Assembly: GCA_003168335.1 (NCBI GenBank)
Contig: PMSM01000006.1
Coordinates: forward strand, 124,001-188,000
DNA length: 64,000 nucleotides
Origin: Blastocatellia bacterium
GTDB taxonomy: Bacteria; Acidobacteriota; Blastocatellia; Pyrinomonadales; Pyrinomonadaceae
Direction: 5' to 3'
Part shown: positions 11,172 to 20,532 of the stretch, piece by piece
Layout: each line of letters starts with the position of its first letter
Position numbering within the stretch: position 1 is the stretch's first letter
Position numbers and translations under genes: made by a program
The notes under the pieces: generated by a model
Told to the model about the DNA's origin: nothing
Databases searched by the model: none
Seen by the model: only the letters and a program-made list of their open reading frames with translations

Positions 11172-13621
11172 TACCGCTCCTCATCACCCGACATAGGAGT
11201 AACGATACTACCGATGATCTCTTGATACTCCGGATCGTTGCGCAGCGAATCCCAATTCTTGTCACGCTCGAACCATGGCTTGTTTTCGTTTCCCAGTTCG
11301 ATTGCGCGACGCAGCCACTTCAGGGCCGGCTCGCGCTCGCTTTCGAGCGCATAAGCCGACGCCAACCAGTAGGCGACGTCGTGATCGGTGTCCGCAGTCT
11401 TGATCACTTCCTCAGTTATTTGCGCCCGGGCTTCATCGTGCCAGCCGAGGGCACTCAGGAAGGTCGCATAGATGGGCCGGATGCCGTCGAGTTGCGGATG
11501 CTGTTCCAGAACTTGTTCGAGGATCTCGGCCGCCTTGACCGGCTCGCCGCGATAATAGAGCGCGCGGGCCCGGAAAGTTCTGATGAGCGGATGATCGGGT
11601 TCCATTGCGGCGCCCGCGTCAAGTTCGGCCAGTGCTTCATCGTAGCGCGCCTGGTAGGTGAGCAGCCGGGCGCGGTTGTAGCTAACCACCACCCGCTCCG
11701 CCGGATTCAAACGGGCCATCCGATCCAAACTGCGCAGCGCTTTGTCATAATCGCCATCGAGCCGCGCCAGTACGCCCCGAGCAAAGTGTACTCCGACATC
11801 GTTGGGTGCTTCCTGCTTCAATTGATCGGCCGTGCGCCGGGCTTTCTCTTTCTCGCCGCGCGCCAGATAGATGAAGACCATGTGCATGCGCGCCTCAAGC
11901 AAATGAGGATCGAGTGCCAGGGCCTGTTCGAATGCGGCCTCTGCCTGAGCGTGATCGTCGGGATCGCCAAAGCCTTTCATGACGCGATTGGCATAGGCGG
12001 CGCCGAGCGCGCTGTGGGCCAGGGCAAACGAAGGATCAAGATATGCCGCTCGCTCAAAGTGCTCGATCGCTTCGTCGATATCCTTGCGGGCGACGGTGTG
12101 ATAGACGTAGCGGCCCATACAATCGCGGCCCCGCAGGTACTCTTCGTAAGCCTCGGCGTTCGCGGTCTTCTGCTGTTCCAGCCAGACCTTCTCGTCAGAG
12201 GTCAGTTCCAGACGCAGGCCATCACAAATCTCCTGAGTAATAGTGTCCTGGACGTTGATGATGTCGGTGGCGTCGGCGTCAATGCGATCGCTCCAAAGCA
12301 AATCGCCAGAGTCCACGTCTACCAGTTGCGCGGTCACCCGAATGCGATCGCCGGCCCGCAGAAAGCCCGCGGACAGGACGGCGGCGACGCTCATCTCGCG
12401 TCCTGCCTGGCGCGGATCGACTTGTACGCCCTGATACTTAACGATTTCCGAAGAGGGCCGCACGACCAGCGAGCGTACCCGCGCTAGTTCCGTGATGACC
12501 GCATCCGCCAGCGAGAATTCGTAAAAGCTCGATTGCGAATCGTTGTTGAGATTTTTGAAAGGAAGAATAGCGACACTTTTGCGCTCACGATCACCGAGGC
12601 TGGTTATCGGAGTGTCGTGCATCGGGCGCTCGGAAGTTGAGAGGCGTTGGGGCGCGGTCCGCTCGCCGGTTTTGCCGCGCAGCCAGCGCAGGGCCCGTCC
12701 CATGCGACCGGTGCCCGAAAGATGGCGCGGCGCCACGTGCGTGATGGGTTCGAATCCCGGCGCGCCGCCAGCCTCGACTTCGCGCAGCACCGCGCGCAAG
12801 TCATCGCGGAGTTCGCCGACTTTCTGGTAGCGCTGCCTGGGATCTTTTGCCAGCGTGTGATCGAGAATTACCTGTAGTTCCGCTGGGGCTCCGCCCGGTC
12901 GCGCTTCAGCCAACGGCTCCGGCTCGTCGTGAAGTACGGCGTGACGCACATCGATGCTGGTCTTTCCCTGAAACGGCCAGGTGCCAGTAAGCATCTCGTA
13001 AAGCAGCACGCCGGTGGAAAAGATGTCCGCGCGCTCATCGACGCGATCTCCCCGCGCCTGCTCTGGCGCCGCGTACGTAGCCGTACCGTAAGGAATACCC
13101 AACTCAGTCAGGTCGGTATGATGGATCCCACCAGGACCCCTGCCTTCAGCATCCATAAGTTTTGCCAGGCCAAAGTCGAGGATCTTTACCTGACCGGATG
13201 GGGTGACCATGACGTTGCCGGCTTTGACGTCGCGGTGGATGATGCCGCGCGCGTGCGCCGCGGCCAGCGCATCGGCGACCTGAATGGTAATCGAGAGGGC
13301 ACTGCGCAAATCGAGCGGCCGTCCGTTGACCAGGTCTCGGACGTTCTTCCCTTCGACAAACTGCATTGCAATGAAGTGAACGCCGTCGATATCGTTCAAA
13401 TCGAAAATGGTGCAGATATTCGGGTGATCAAGCGCCGACGCCAGTCGCGCTTCGCGCTCGAACCGTTTGAGGTTGGCTTCTTTGACAGTTAGTTCCGGGG
13501 GTAGGACTTTGATAACGACCGCGCGGCCGAGTTTGGTGTCGGTCGCCTTATAAACGGTTCCCTGCCCGCCGGCGCCAATCTTTTCGAGGATTCGGTAATT
13601 CCCAAGTTTTGCGCCGATCAT
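11171..13621 (-). CDS. Serine/threonine protein kinase (PknB type) with C-terminal TolB/FlgO-like and TPR regions
   Basis: YRILEKIGAGGQGTVYKA, HRDVKAGNVM, DFGLAKL; VAILPFKNLNNDSQSSFYEFSLADAVITELA; multiple TPR-like repeats. Confidence 0.93.
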   Translation of the reverse strand: MIGAKLGNYRILEKIGAGGQGTVYKATDTKLGRAVVIKVLPPELTVKEANLKRFEREARLASALDHPNICTIFDLNDIDGVHFIAMQFVEGKNVRDLVNGRPLDLRSALSITIQVADALAAAHARGIIHRDVKAGNVMVTPSGQVKILDFGLAKLMDAEGRGPGGIHHTDLTELGIPYGTATYAAPEQARGDRVDERADIFSTGVLLYEMLTGTWPFQGKTSIDVRHAVLHDEPEPLAEARPGGAPAELQVILDHTLAKDPRQRYQKVGELRDDLRAVLREVEAGGAPGFEPITHVAPRHLSGTGRMGRALRWLRGKTGERTAPQRLSTSERPMHDTPITSLGDRERKSVAILPFKNLNNDSQSSFYEFSLADAVITELARVRSLVVRPSSEIVKYQGVQVDPRQAGREMSVAAVLSAGFLRAGDRIRVTAQLVDVDSGDLLWSDRIDADATDIINVQDTITQEICDGLRLELTSDEKVWLEQQKTANAEAYEEYLRGRDCMGRYVYHTVARKDIDEAIEHFERAAYLDPSFALAHSALGAAYANRVMKGFGDPDDHAQAEAAFEQALALDPHLLEARMHMVFIYLARGEKEKARRTADQLKQEAPNDVGVHFARGVLARLDGDYDKALRSLDRMARLNPAERVVVSYNRARLLTYQARYDEALAELDAGAAMEPDHPLIRTFRARALYYRGEPVKAAEILEQVLEQHPQLDGIRPIYATFLSALGWHDEARAQITEEVIKTADTDHDVAYWLASAYALESEREPALKWLRRAIELGNENKPWFERDKNWDSLRNDPEYQEIIGSIVTPMSGDEER

Positions 13622-13709
13622 TCCTGGCTATATTAAACTCCCGCGACGCGATGACTGCAACCGATCCGGGTTTGAGTGAGTATCTAGTCGCACATCAAGT
13701 AAGGACAAT

Positions 13710-13823
13710 CTCATTAGCACCTTGCTTCAGCAAGGTGTTATCAGGCGCGCGCCGGATCAGTCAACCGTTGGGTTAGATCATCAGTGCTCTCGTGGCACCT
13801 CGCTCAAGCGAGGTGCGAATGAG
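13710..13823. repeat. Inverted-repeat element with internal hairpins in each arm
   Basis: ctcattagcaccttgcttcagcaaggtg (13710-13737) against ggcacctcgctcaagcgaggtgcgaatgag (13794-13823). Confidence 0.75.
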
Positions 13824-13843
13824 ACCAGGTCAGTCAGTTCCGC

Positions 13844-15070
13844 TCATCTCATCCCATGAGCGATCTTCGTCGCTTCCGGCAGTCCACGCAAACGCAGCAT
13901 CGAAATCACGCCGAACAAAGGTCCGGGCGCGAGAATCATGAACGCATAGCGCCAGCCAACCAGATTGACGAAGCGCGGGATCAACTCAATCGAGATCGTC
14001 GTCAACAGAAACCCGAGACACGTTTGAATCGTCAGCGCCGTGCCGATGTACTGTGGATCCCCAAGCTCGGTCACGCAAGCCGAGAATTGGGCTGAGTCCG
14101 CAACCACGCTCGCTCCCCAAATCGCCGCGACGAGCAAAAGCAGGATCGGACTTGCGCCGAACGTGAAACCAATAACCAGACAGCAACTGCCGCTGATCGC
14201 CATCGCCCATGAGGTAACGACGGTGCGGCCGGCACGGTCAGCAATTAGCCCCGCGATGACGCAGCCCGCGGCGCCGCAACCGATCACCAGGAACGAAGCG
14301 ACTTCGGCCAGTGACGAGTCGCTCTTGCGAAGTGACAGGCTGGCGCGAATCATAAACGGGATCCATGTCCACATCGCGTAGAGTTCCCACATGTGACCTA
14401 AGTAACCCAGGTTCGCCAGACGCATACCGCGATTACCAAAAACTTTGGCGACTTGTTTCCAATCAAAGCGCGCCGCCGGCAACGCGTACGGTCCATCGCC
14501 GACAAAGAACAGCACGACCAGACCACCGATGACCGCGAGCAACGAGATGAACAGCACGTTGTGGCGCCAGTTCTGGCTGCCAAGTCCGTTAACCAGATAA
14601 GGCGTCGCTTTGCCCAGCGTCAGTGAGCCGACCAGCACTCCGAGCGCCAGCCCGCGTCCGTGTCGAAACCACGTGGCCAGAATTTTCATTGCGGGCGGAT
14701 AAACACCAGCCAAGAACATACCCGTAAGAAAGCGCAAAGAAATTCCTACGGACACATCATGGGCAAAGAATCCGAAGGCGCCATTGCAGATGGCCGCGGC
14801 GATCGCTGTCAGGGTGAACAAATGACGGGGGCTGATGACATCGGGAAGATTCAGGAGCGCGCTCAGCAAAGTTCCGGCGACAAAGCCGAGTTGCACCGAG
14901 AGCGTCAGCCAACTCGCTGCACCTTCACTTAAATTCCATTCTTTCGTCAGTGCCGGCACCACAGCCGAGCCACTGAACCAAAGCGACATGCCCAGCAGTT
15001 CAGCTAGCGCCAGCAACGCGAGCGTGCGCCAGCGTGACGTGTTTGAATTCTCAGACGAAGGAATTTGCAA
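13844..15070 (-). CDS. MFS transporter
   Basis: About 12 hydrophobic segments; LLGMSLWFSGSAVVPALTKEWNLSEGAASWLTLSVQLGFVAGTLLSA; GLIADRAGRT. Confidence 0.9.
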   Translation of the reverse strand: MQIPSSENSNTSRWRTLALLALAELLGMSLWFSGSAVVPALTKEWNLSEGAASWLTLSVQLGFVAGTLLSALLNLPDVISPRHLFTLTAIAAAICNGAFGFFAHDVSVGISLRFLTGMFLAGVYPPAMKILATWFRHGRGLALGVLVGSLTLGKATPYLVNGLGSQNWRHNVLFISLLAVIGGLVVLFFVGDGPYALPAARFDWKQVAKVFGNRGMRLANLGYLGHMWELYAMWTWIPFMIRASLSLRKSDSSLAEVASFLVIGCGAAGCVIAGLIADRAGRTVVTSWAMAISGSCCLVIGFTFGASPILLLLVAAIWGASVVADSAQFSACVTELGDPQYIGTALTIQTCLGFLLTTISIELIPRFVNLVGWRYAFMILAPGPLFGVISMLRLRGLPEATKIAHGMR

Positions 15071-15111
15071 GCCGGAGATTGTAACGCAAAGGTGAAGGCG
15101 CGTGTTTAGTA

Positions 15112-15295
15112 AAACATTCGCGGCTTTGCCGCCGCACAGTGCGGAAAGCCTATGGCTTTCCGGCAGCCACTTTCATTTTTCTATGAGGCTGCGCCTCGTC
15201 ACTTCAGCGAAGCAGAGCCTCGCAAAGAGATTCAACTACTCCATCCCCGGAAAGGCGAAGCCTTTCTGCACTGGCTGGGCGGCTGAGCCGCTAAG
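15112..15295. repeat. Cluster of short palindromes (REP-like), intergenic
   Basis: gcggctttgccgc, ggaaagcctatggctttcc, gaggctgcgcctc, ggaaaggcgaagcctttc, gcggctgagccgc in about 180 bp. Confidence 0.7.
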
Positions 15296-15339
15296 AACAA
15301 ATGACTTTTGATTGGTCGGGTGCAGGAGAACGATTGCAT

Positions 15340-17037
15340 CTATGCCACCGCTTCAATTCGCGGCCTGACGAAAGTGGGCGGAAGTACTTCGCGGGTGCGC
15401 TTGCAACGCTTGTCAGCATACATAGCCCGATCGGCGAGGGCCATTAATTCTTCAATTGAGTGGCTCGCTTCATCGTCGAAGTGTGCGAGGCCGACGCTGA
15501 TCGACAAATCGTAAGGACGATTTCGCCGCGAGTTGCAGGCAGTAAACTTTTCCTGCAGGCGAAGCGTGAGTGATTCCGCTTCTTCCTCGGGACCGATTGC
15601 GGCCAGCACGACAAACTCGTCGCCGCCGAGACGTGCCAGAATGTCAGAGCTGCGGAACGCTTCCTTGAAAATTTCAGCAGCCGTAACCAGGGCCCGGTCA
15701 CCTTCGTGGTGGCCCAGCGAGTCGTTAATCTCTTTCAATCCGTCGAGGTCGGCATAGAGGATCACCGGCACCTTTTCGTTGCGGCGGATGGCCGCCAGGT
15801 GCTGCTCCGTCACTGCCAGGAAACCGCGCCGGTTATAAAGACCGGTGAGTTCATCGACGAGCGAGAGGCTCTGTAGCGCCGCCTCAGCACGTTTCCGCTC
15901 AGTGATGTCCTGAATCTGAAAGATGAAATGCGCGGGATTGTTATCTGAGTCGCGCACCAGCGAAACACTATTCAAAGCCCAGACGATCTGGCCAAGGCGA
16001 TGCACGTAACGCTTTTCGACCTGCGACGTCGGCGTTTCGCCCTGCATCAGGCGATAGAGGTTAGCCAGGTCGCTCCCCAAATCATCGGCATGGGTAACAG
16101 CCTGGAAGTTTGAACCCAGCAACTCCTGCTCGCTATATCCGATCAGTTCGCACAACGAACGGTTCACGCGCAGCCACGCGCCCTGCGGCGAAACCAGGGC
16201 CATGCCGATGGCGGCATAGTCAAAAGCATTGCGAAAGTGTTCTTCGGTTTCCCGCAACGCTCTGCCGATGCGTTCCTGTTCGGCGATGTGGCGGTTGAGT
16301 TCCTCGACGTGACGGCGCGCCAGTTCGGCTTGCGCGGCGGCGCCCTCGACGTTTTTCATGTACGTCCAGTAAGTGAAGTAGACGATCGCGATGATCGGAA
16401 TCGTGGCGCTAAAAGCAAAGAAGCCAACGTTGCCGATGAACCGGGCGACGATGCCCGCCGCCGAGGCGCCCGCGAAATATGTAAGCGACGTCCACATGAA
16501 GTTCTTTCGCCAGGTGGACCAGACAGGTTCGCCGGCTTTGAGCGCGGAACTCGTGGCCACGAGAATCGAATTGACTGCATACTGCACGACCGCCATGGCG
16601 CAAAGCGCGACCACATAGTTGGAAGAATAAACGTCGCGCCACGTAAGCGTTTCTCCAAAGCAAAGCCGCAGGGTCCAAACCGTAAGGAACGTTGCGCACG
16701 CCATGACGCCGGCATTGAAAAGATGCGTTTGCACTTTGTTGCTAATGCGCACCGAGGAACAAAGCGCTTCGGTAGTGGCGAGCACGATGGCTGCCTCTCC
16801 GCCGAAAAGCAGCAGCGACAGGAACACGAACGTGTCTGAAACCGAGATGTGGGCTTTGACGCGCGGGATCGGAATGCTCAAACGCGGACCGATCAGGACG
16901 GTGGCGAGGGCCAACAGCAGGAAGCGAATATCAATCTGTGCGAAGGACAGGCGAGCGCCTGAGAACACCACGACGGCGGTGCCGGCGGTGATCACGATCC
17001 AAACAAAAATGTGGTTTAGTCGGGAGGTACGCATCAT
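15340..17037 (-). CDS. Membrane-anchored PAS-GGDEF diguanylate cyclase
   Basis: N-terminal MASE-like membrane region, PAS (FRNAFDYAAIGMALVSPQGAWLRVN), GGDEF motif present as LGGDEF (DILARLGGDEFVVLA). Confidence 0.93.
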   Translation of the reverse strand: MMRTSRLNHIFVWIVITAGTAVVVFSGARLSFAQIDIRFLLLALATVLIGPRLSIPIPRVKAHISVSDTFVFLSLLLFGGEAAIVLATTEALCSSVRISNKVQTHLFNAGVMACATFLTVWTLRLCFGETLTWRDVYSSNYVVALCAMAVVQYAVNSILVATSSALKAGEPVWSTWRKNFMWTSLTYFAGASAAGIVARFIGNVGFFAFSATIPIIAIVYFTYWTYMKNVEGAAAQAELARRHVEELNRHIAEQERIGRALRETEEHFRNAFDYAAIGMALVSPQGAWLRVNRSLCELIGYSEQELLGSNFQAVTHADDLGSDLANLYRLMQGETPTSQVEKRYVHRLGQIVWALNSVSLVRDSDNNPAHFIFQIQDITERKRAEAALQSLSLVDELTGLYNRRGFLAVTEQHLAAIRRNEKVPVILYADLDGLKEINDSLGHHEGDRALVTAAEIFKEAFRSSDILARLGGDEFVVLAAIGPEEEAESLTLRLQEKFTACNSRRNRPYDLSISVGLAHFDDEASHSIEELMALADRAMYADKRCKRTREVLPPTFVRPRIEAVA

Positions 17038-17226
17038 TCAAGCGGGCGGGAGGAGACCTCCGCCCCATGCGCGCAATTCGCAACGAGCGTTCCACGCCCA
17101 GATAGCTGAAATCCTTGAGCAAAAATGAGAATCTTCCCGGCGAGACCAGTTGGAGTGGTCAGAAAGGTAACATCAATGTGGCGGGCGTTACTCAATCTGA
17201 ACGGTCGCGGCCGATCTTTCGCGCTG

Positions 17227-17278
17227 GTTTAGAGTCGGGCTAACGCCCGACCAGGCAGCCGGTTGCCCCCTTCTAAAC
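17227..17278. repeat. Palindromic element of the GTTTAGAG-CGGGCTA family
   Basis: gtttagagtcgggctaacgcccga...cttctaaac. Confidence 0.7.
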
Positions 17279-17424
17279 CACTTTATTTCGGCAAAACGAA
17301 TCCGAGTGAAGTCGGTACTCCAGGCATCAATTTTGAGTCAGCGCCGCCACTGCGTTAGAATCCAACGCCCGTCTTGATTTAATCAGCGGCCGCACAGAAC
17401 GAAGACCTCAAAGAACTAAACCAG

Positions 17425-19104
17425 ATGTTAGCAATGCTTGCCACGAATGTTAGTCCGCTTACGAGCAGTCTCTGTATCGAGTCTGGCGCGTACTGCGTTC
17501 ATCCCCTGACGGGCAATCTTTGCATTGACTCTCCCGGGTTCTGCGACCTCATTGACAAGACTTCGGCGAACATCAGCCCGCTCTATCAACTCGATGCTTT
17601 CGATTGGACCGTCCTGATCATTTACTTTGGCATCCTGACGGTCCTGGCGATCTATGGCATCTATCGCGTCAAGCAAGTGATTGATTTCTGGCGATACTCG
17701 AGGTTCCCGCCCAAACCAAAGGGCGAGTTCACCGCCGGCGAGTTGCCACACATCACGGTGCAACTTCCACTCTTCAACGAGATGTACGTGGTCGAACGTC
17801 TGGTCAAAGCTGTGACCGAGATCGATTACCCCCGCGACTACATGGAAATTCAGGTGCTGGACGATTCAACCGATGAAACGGTGGGCATCGCGCGCGCGAC
17901 GGTCGCGAAGTACGCGGCCCGGGGTTTCGACATCCACTACATTCATCGTGACGATCGCACGGGGTTCAAGGCGGGCGCTCTCGAGAACGGCATGAAGACC
18001 GCGAAAGGAAGATTGATTGCGATCTTCGATGCCGACTTTGTGCCTAAGCCGGATTTCCTGCGCAAGCTGATTCACCACTTCACTGATCCGATCGTCGGCT
18101 GCGCTCAGATGCGCTGGTCGCACATCAACGGTTCTTACAACCTGCTGACCCGCCTGCAGACCATCATGCTCGATGGGCACTTTGTGGTTGAGCAAACCAC
18201 CCGGAATCGCTCCGGGAATTTCTTCAACTTCAATGGCACTGCGGGAATCTGGCGGCGCGAAGCGATTGAGATGAGCGGCGGCTGGCAGCACGACACGCTC
18301 ACCGAAGACACCGACTTGAGTTTTCGAGCACAGTTGATGGGCTGGCGATTCGTTTATCTGCTGGACGAAGAAGCGCCAGCGGAAATCCCGGTTGAGATCA
18401 ATGCCTTCAAAGCGCAACAGCGCCGTTGGGCCAAGGGCGTACTGCAAGTTTGGTTCAAGCTTTACAAGCGCATCTGGGCCGCGCCGCTGCCGCTGCGGGT
18501 AAAACTTGAGATGTTCTTTCGCTTGACGGGCAACATCAGCTACCCGCTGATGATCGTGGCCAGCTTCATGCAGTTTCCGCTGTTGCTGGTGCGATACAAC
18601 CAGGGTCTGCACCAACTGATGATGCTCGATGTGCCGTTGCTTTTCTTCTCGACAGTTTCGGTAGTCCTTTTTTACGGCACGGCCGTCTGGTATCTGGACA
18701 AGAAACGGGGCATGCGTTTACTGCATTTGCCGCTGGTGATGGGCCTCGGGATTGGACTGGCTTTCTCGAACGCGCGCGCAGTATTGGAGGCGCTGGCCGG
18801 CGTCAAGTCTGACTTTGTGCGCACGCCGAAGTACCAGGTCGAAAAAACTGACGATGAATCCTGGAAGAAAAAGAAATACCAGCGCAAGCATGGCTGGCTG
18901 CCGCTGCTCGAGTTGAGCTTTGCGCTTTATTTTGTTTTGGCGATTGCTTACGCGGTGCGCATGCACATGTGGGGTCCGATTGCGTTTCTGCTTTTGTTCT
19001 GCTTCGGCTATGGGTACATGGGGACGATGAGTTTGCTGCAAACCGCCGGCGGTCAGCGCCTGAGTTCGGTCTGGCGTCGAGGCGGGGCAGTAGCCCGACC
19101 GTAA
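17425..19104 (+). CDS. Membrane glycosyltransferase family 2 (cellulose synthase-like)
   Basis: TVQLPLFNEMYVVERLVKAVTEIDYPRDYMEIQVLDDSTDET, DADFVPKPDFL, TEDTDLSFRAQLMGWRF, QQRRWAKG; several C-terminal TM segments. Confidence 0.93.
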   Translation: MLAMLATNVSPLTSSLCIESGAYCVHPLTGNLCIDSPGFCDLIDKTSANISPLYQLDAFDWTVLIIYFGILTVLAIYGIYRVKQVIDFWRYSRFPPKPKGEFTAGELPHITVQLPLFNEMYVVERLVKAVTEIDYPRDYMEIQVLDDSTDETVGIARATVAKYAARGFDIHYIHRDDRTGFKAGALENGMKTAKGRLIAIFDADFVPKPDFLRKLIHHFTDPIVGCAQMRWSHINGSYNLLTRLQTIMLDGHFVVEQTTRNRSGNFFNFNGTAGIWRREAIEMSGGWQHDTLTEDTDLSFRAQLMGWRFVYLLDEEAPAEIPVEINAFKAQQRRWAKGVLQVWFKLYKRIWAAPLPLRVKLEMFFRLTGNISYPLMIVASFMQFPLLLVRYNQGLHQLMMLDVPLLFFSTVSVVLFYGTAVWYLDKKRGMRLLHLPLVMGLGIGLAFSNARAVLEALAGVKSDFVRTPKYQVEKTDDESWKKKKYQRKHGWLPLLELSFALYFVLAIAYAVRMHMWGPIAFLLLFCFGYGYMGTMSLLQTAGGQRLSSVWRRGGAVARP

Positions 19105-19298
19105 GACAGGACTCATGAAAATGCTCCGGAACATTGCCCTTCCCTCACGGTCGGGCCGGTGCGCCGGGCGCTCACGGGGGAGCGTTCATCAAAGTTGGTC
19201 GTAACCCGATTCCCGCTCGGCGCGTCTTAGGTACCGAACTCGCAATTAGAGTCTCGATCGCGCAGACAAGCGAATACACACTAACGGAGGAATTTCTA

Positions 19299-19835
19299 AT
19301 GAAAAGACTGTTCTTGATTGCCGGACTGATGACCGCGTTCGGGCTCGCCGTGTTGGCCGCCAGCGCTGCATCAGCTAATTTCGCCGGCACCTGGTCGCTG
19401 GACAAAGCGAAGAGCCAGGGCCTTAACCCTCGTCTTCAGGGCGCTGACAAAGTGACGTGGACGATCACGCAGGACGCTGCGACGATGTCCATCGACCAGA
19501 AAGTGGAAGGCGGACAGCCGCCGGCTGGTGGCGGTGGTGGTGGCGGCGGCGCACGGCCTCCGGCTGGTCCCACAGCTTACAAGCTTGACGGCAGTGAAAC
19601 TTCTGCGGAGATGGGACAAGGTGGAAAAATGACGCTCAAAGCCACTTGGGCCGGCGATGCTCTCGAGTTGTCGAGGAAGACCAGCTTCACCGCTCAAGAT
19701 GGTAGTGAACGTACCAGCAACACCACGCAGAAGCTGTCACTGTCAGGCGACGGCAAAGTTCTGACCGCTGTCGTCCACAGTGAAGGTGGCCGAGGCGGCC
19801 CGACGGACTCGACACTGGTCTTCAACAAGCAGTAG
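19299..19835 (+). CDS. Secreted hypothetical protein with Gly-rich linker (tandem paralog 1)
   Basis: RBS ggagga upstream of ATG 19299; MKRLFLIAGLMTAFGLAVLAASAASANFAGTWSLDKAKS...PPAGGGGGGGGARPPAG. The ORF-track start at 19134 is probably too far upstream. Confidence 0.85.
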   Translation: MKRLFLIAGLMTAFGLAVLAASAASANFAGTWSLDKAKSQGLNPRLQGADKVTWTITQDAATMSIDQKVEGGQPPAGGGGGGGGARPPAGPTAYKLDGSETSAEMGQGGKMTLKATWAGDALELSRKTSFTAQDGSERTSNTTQKLSLSGDGKVLTAVVHSEGGRGGPTDSTLVFNKQ

Positions 19836-19856
19836 GTTTTAACGGAGGATTTTTTA

Positions 19857-20402
19857 ATGAGAAGATTGTTTTTGATTGCCGGATTGATGACCGCGTTCGG
19901 GCTCGCCGTATTGGCAGCCAGTGCGGCCGCGCCGGCCAATTTTGCCGGCACCTGGGCGCTGGACAAGACCAAGAGCACGGGCCTTTCGACGCGCCTTCAA
20001 AACGCCGAGAGCGTAACGTGGACCATCACCCAGGATGACAAACAGATCTCAATCGAGTCGAAGGTGACCGGCGGTCAACCACCGGCAGGTGGCGGTGGTG
20101 GAGGCGGCGGTGGTGGACAAGGCCGGGGCGCGGGAGGTCCACAAACCTACACCCTCGACGGTAAAGAGGTCACGACCGAGGCCATGGGTGGCACCGCCAC
20201 AATGAAGGCCACCTGGTCGAGCGACGGCAAGACTTTGGAGCTTTCGAGCGTGCGTGCGGGCAGCTTCAACGGCAACGATTTTAAGGCTACCGCGGTTGAT
20301 AAGTTGTCACTTTCAAGCGATGGTAAAGTCCTAACCGTGAACCGCCACACCGAGGGCACTCGCGGCAACGCCGACTCGATGATGGTTCTTAACAAGCAGT
20401 AA
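19857..20402 (+). CDS. Secreted hypothetical protein with Gly-rich linker (tandem paralog 2)
   Basis: MRRLFLIAGLMTAFGLAVLAASAAAPANFAGTWALDKTKSTGL...; strong similarity to the preceding gene, ends NKQ in both. Confidence 0.87.
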   Translation: MRRLFLIAGLMTAFGLAVLAASAAAPANFAGTWALDKTKSTGLSTRLQNAESVTWTITQDDKQISIESKVTGGQPPAGGGGGGGGGGQGRGAGGPQTYTLDGKEVTTEAMGGTATMKATWSSDGKTLELSSVRAGSFNGNDFKATAVDKLSLSSDGKVLTVNRHTEGTRGNADSMMVLNKQ

Positions 20403-20437
20403 GCGAACGTCCGGATCGGATTTACTAATCGCGGTGG

Positions 20438-20464
20438 AGTTGCAAGGTCATTTACCTTGCAACT
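20438..20464 (+). terminator. Probable terminator hairpin after the tandem paralogs
   Basis: agttgcaaggtcatttaccttgcaact: 10-bp stem, short loop. Confidence 0.6.
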
Positions 20465-20532
20465 TTGCCGCGCTTTCATTTTGGCGCATAAATTCCTAGC
20501 GCAGCGAACTCAACAAAGCTACAATCGGCCGA

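Noticed and set aside
11159-12487. 442-aa plus-strand ORF
   Set aside because: Long but fully antisense to the PknB-TPR kinase, which has unambiguous motifs.
19520-19560. Gly-rich stretches as a tandem repeat feature
   Set aside because: Simple ggtggtggcggc codon runs in coding linkers; mentioned within the paralog finding only.
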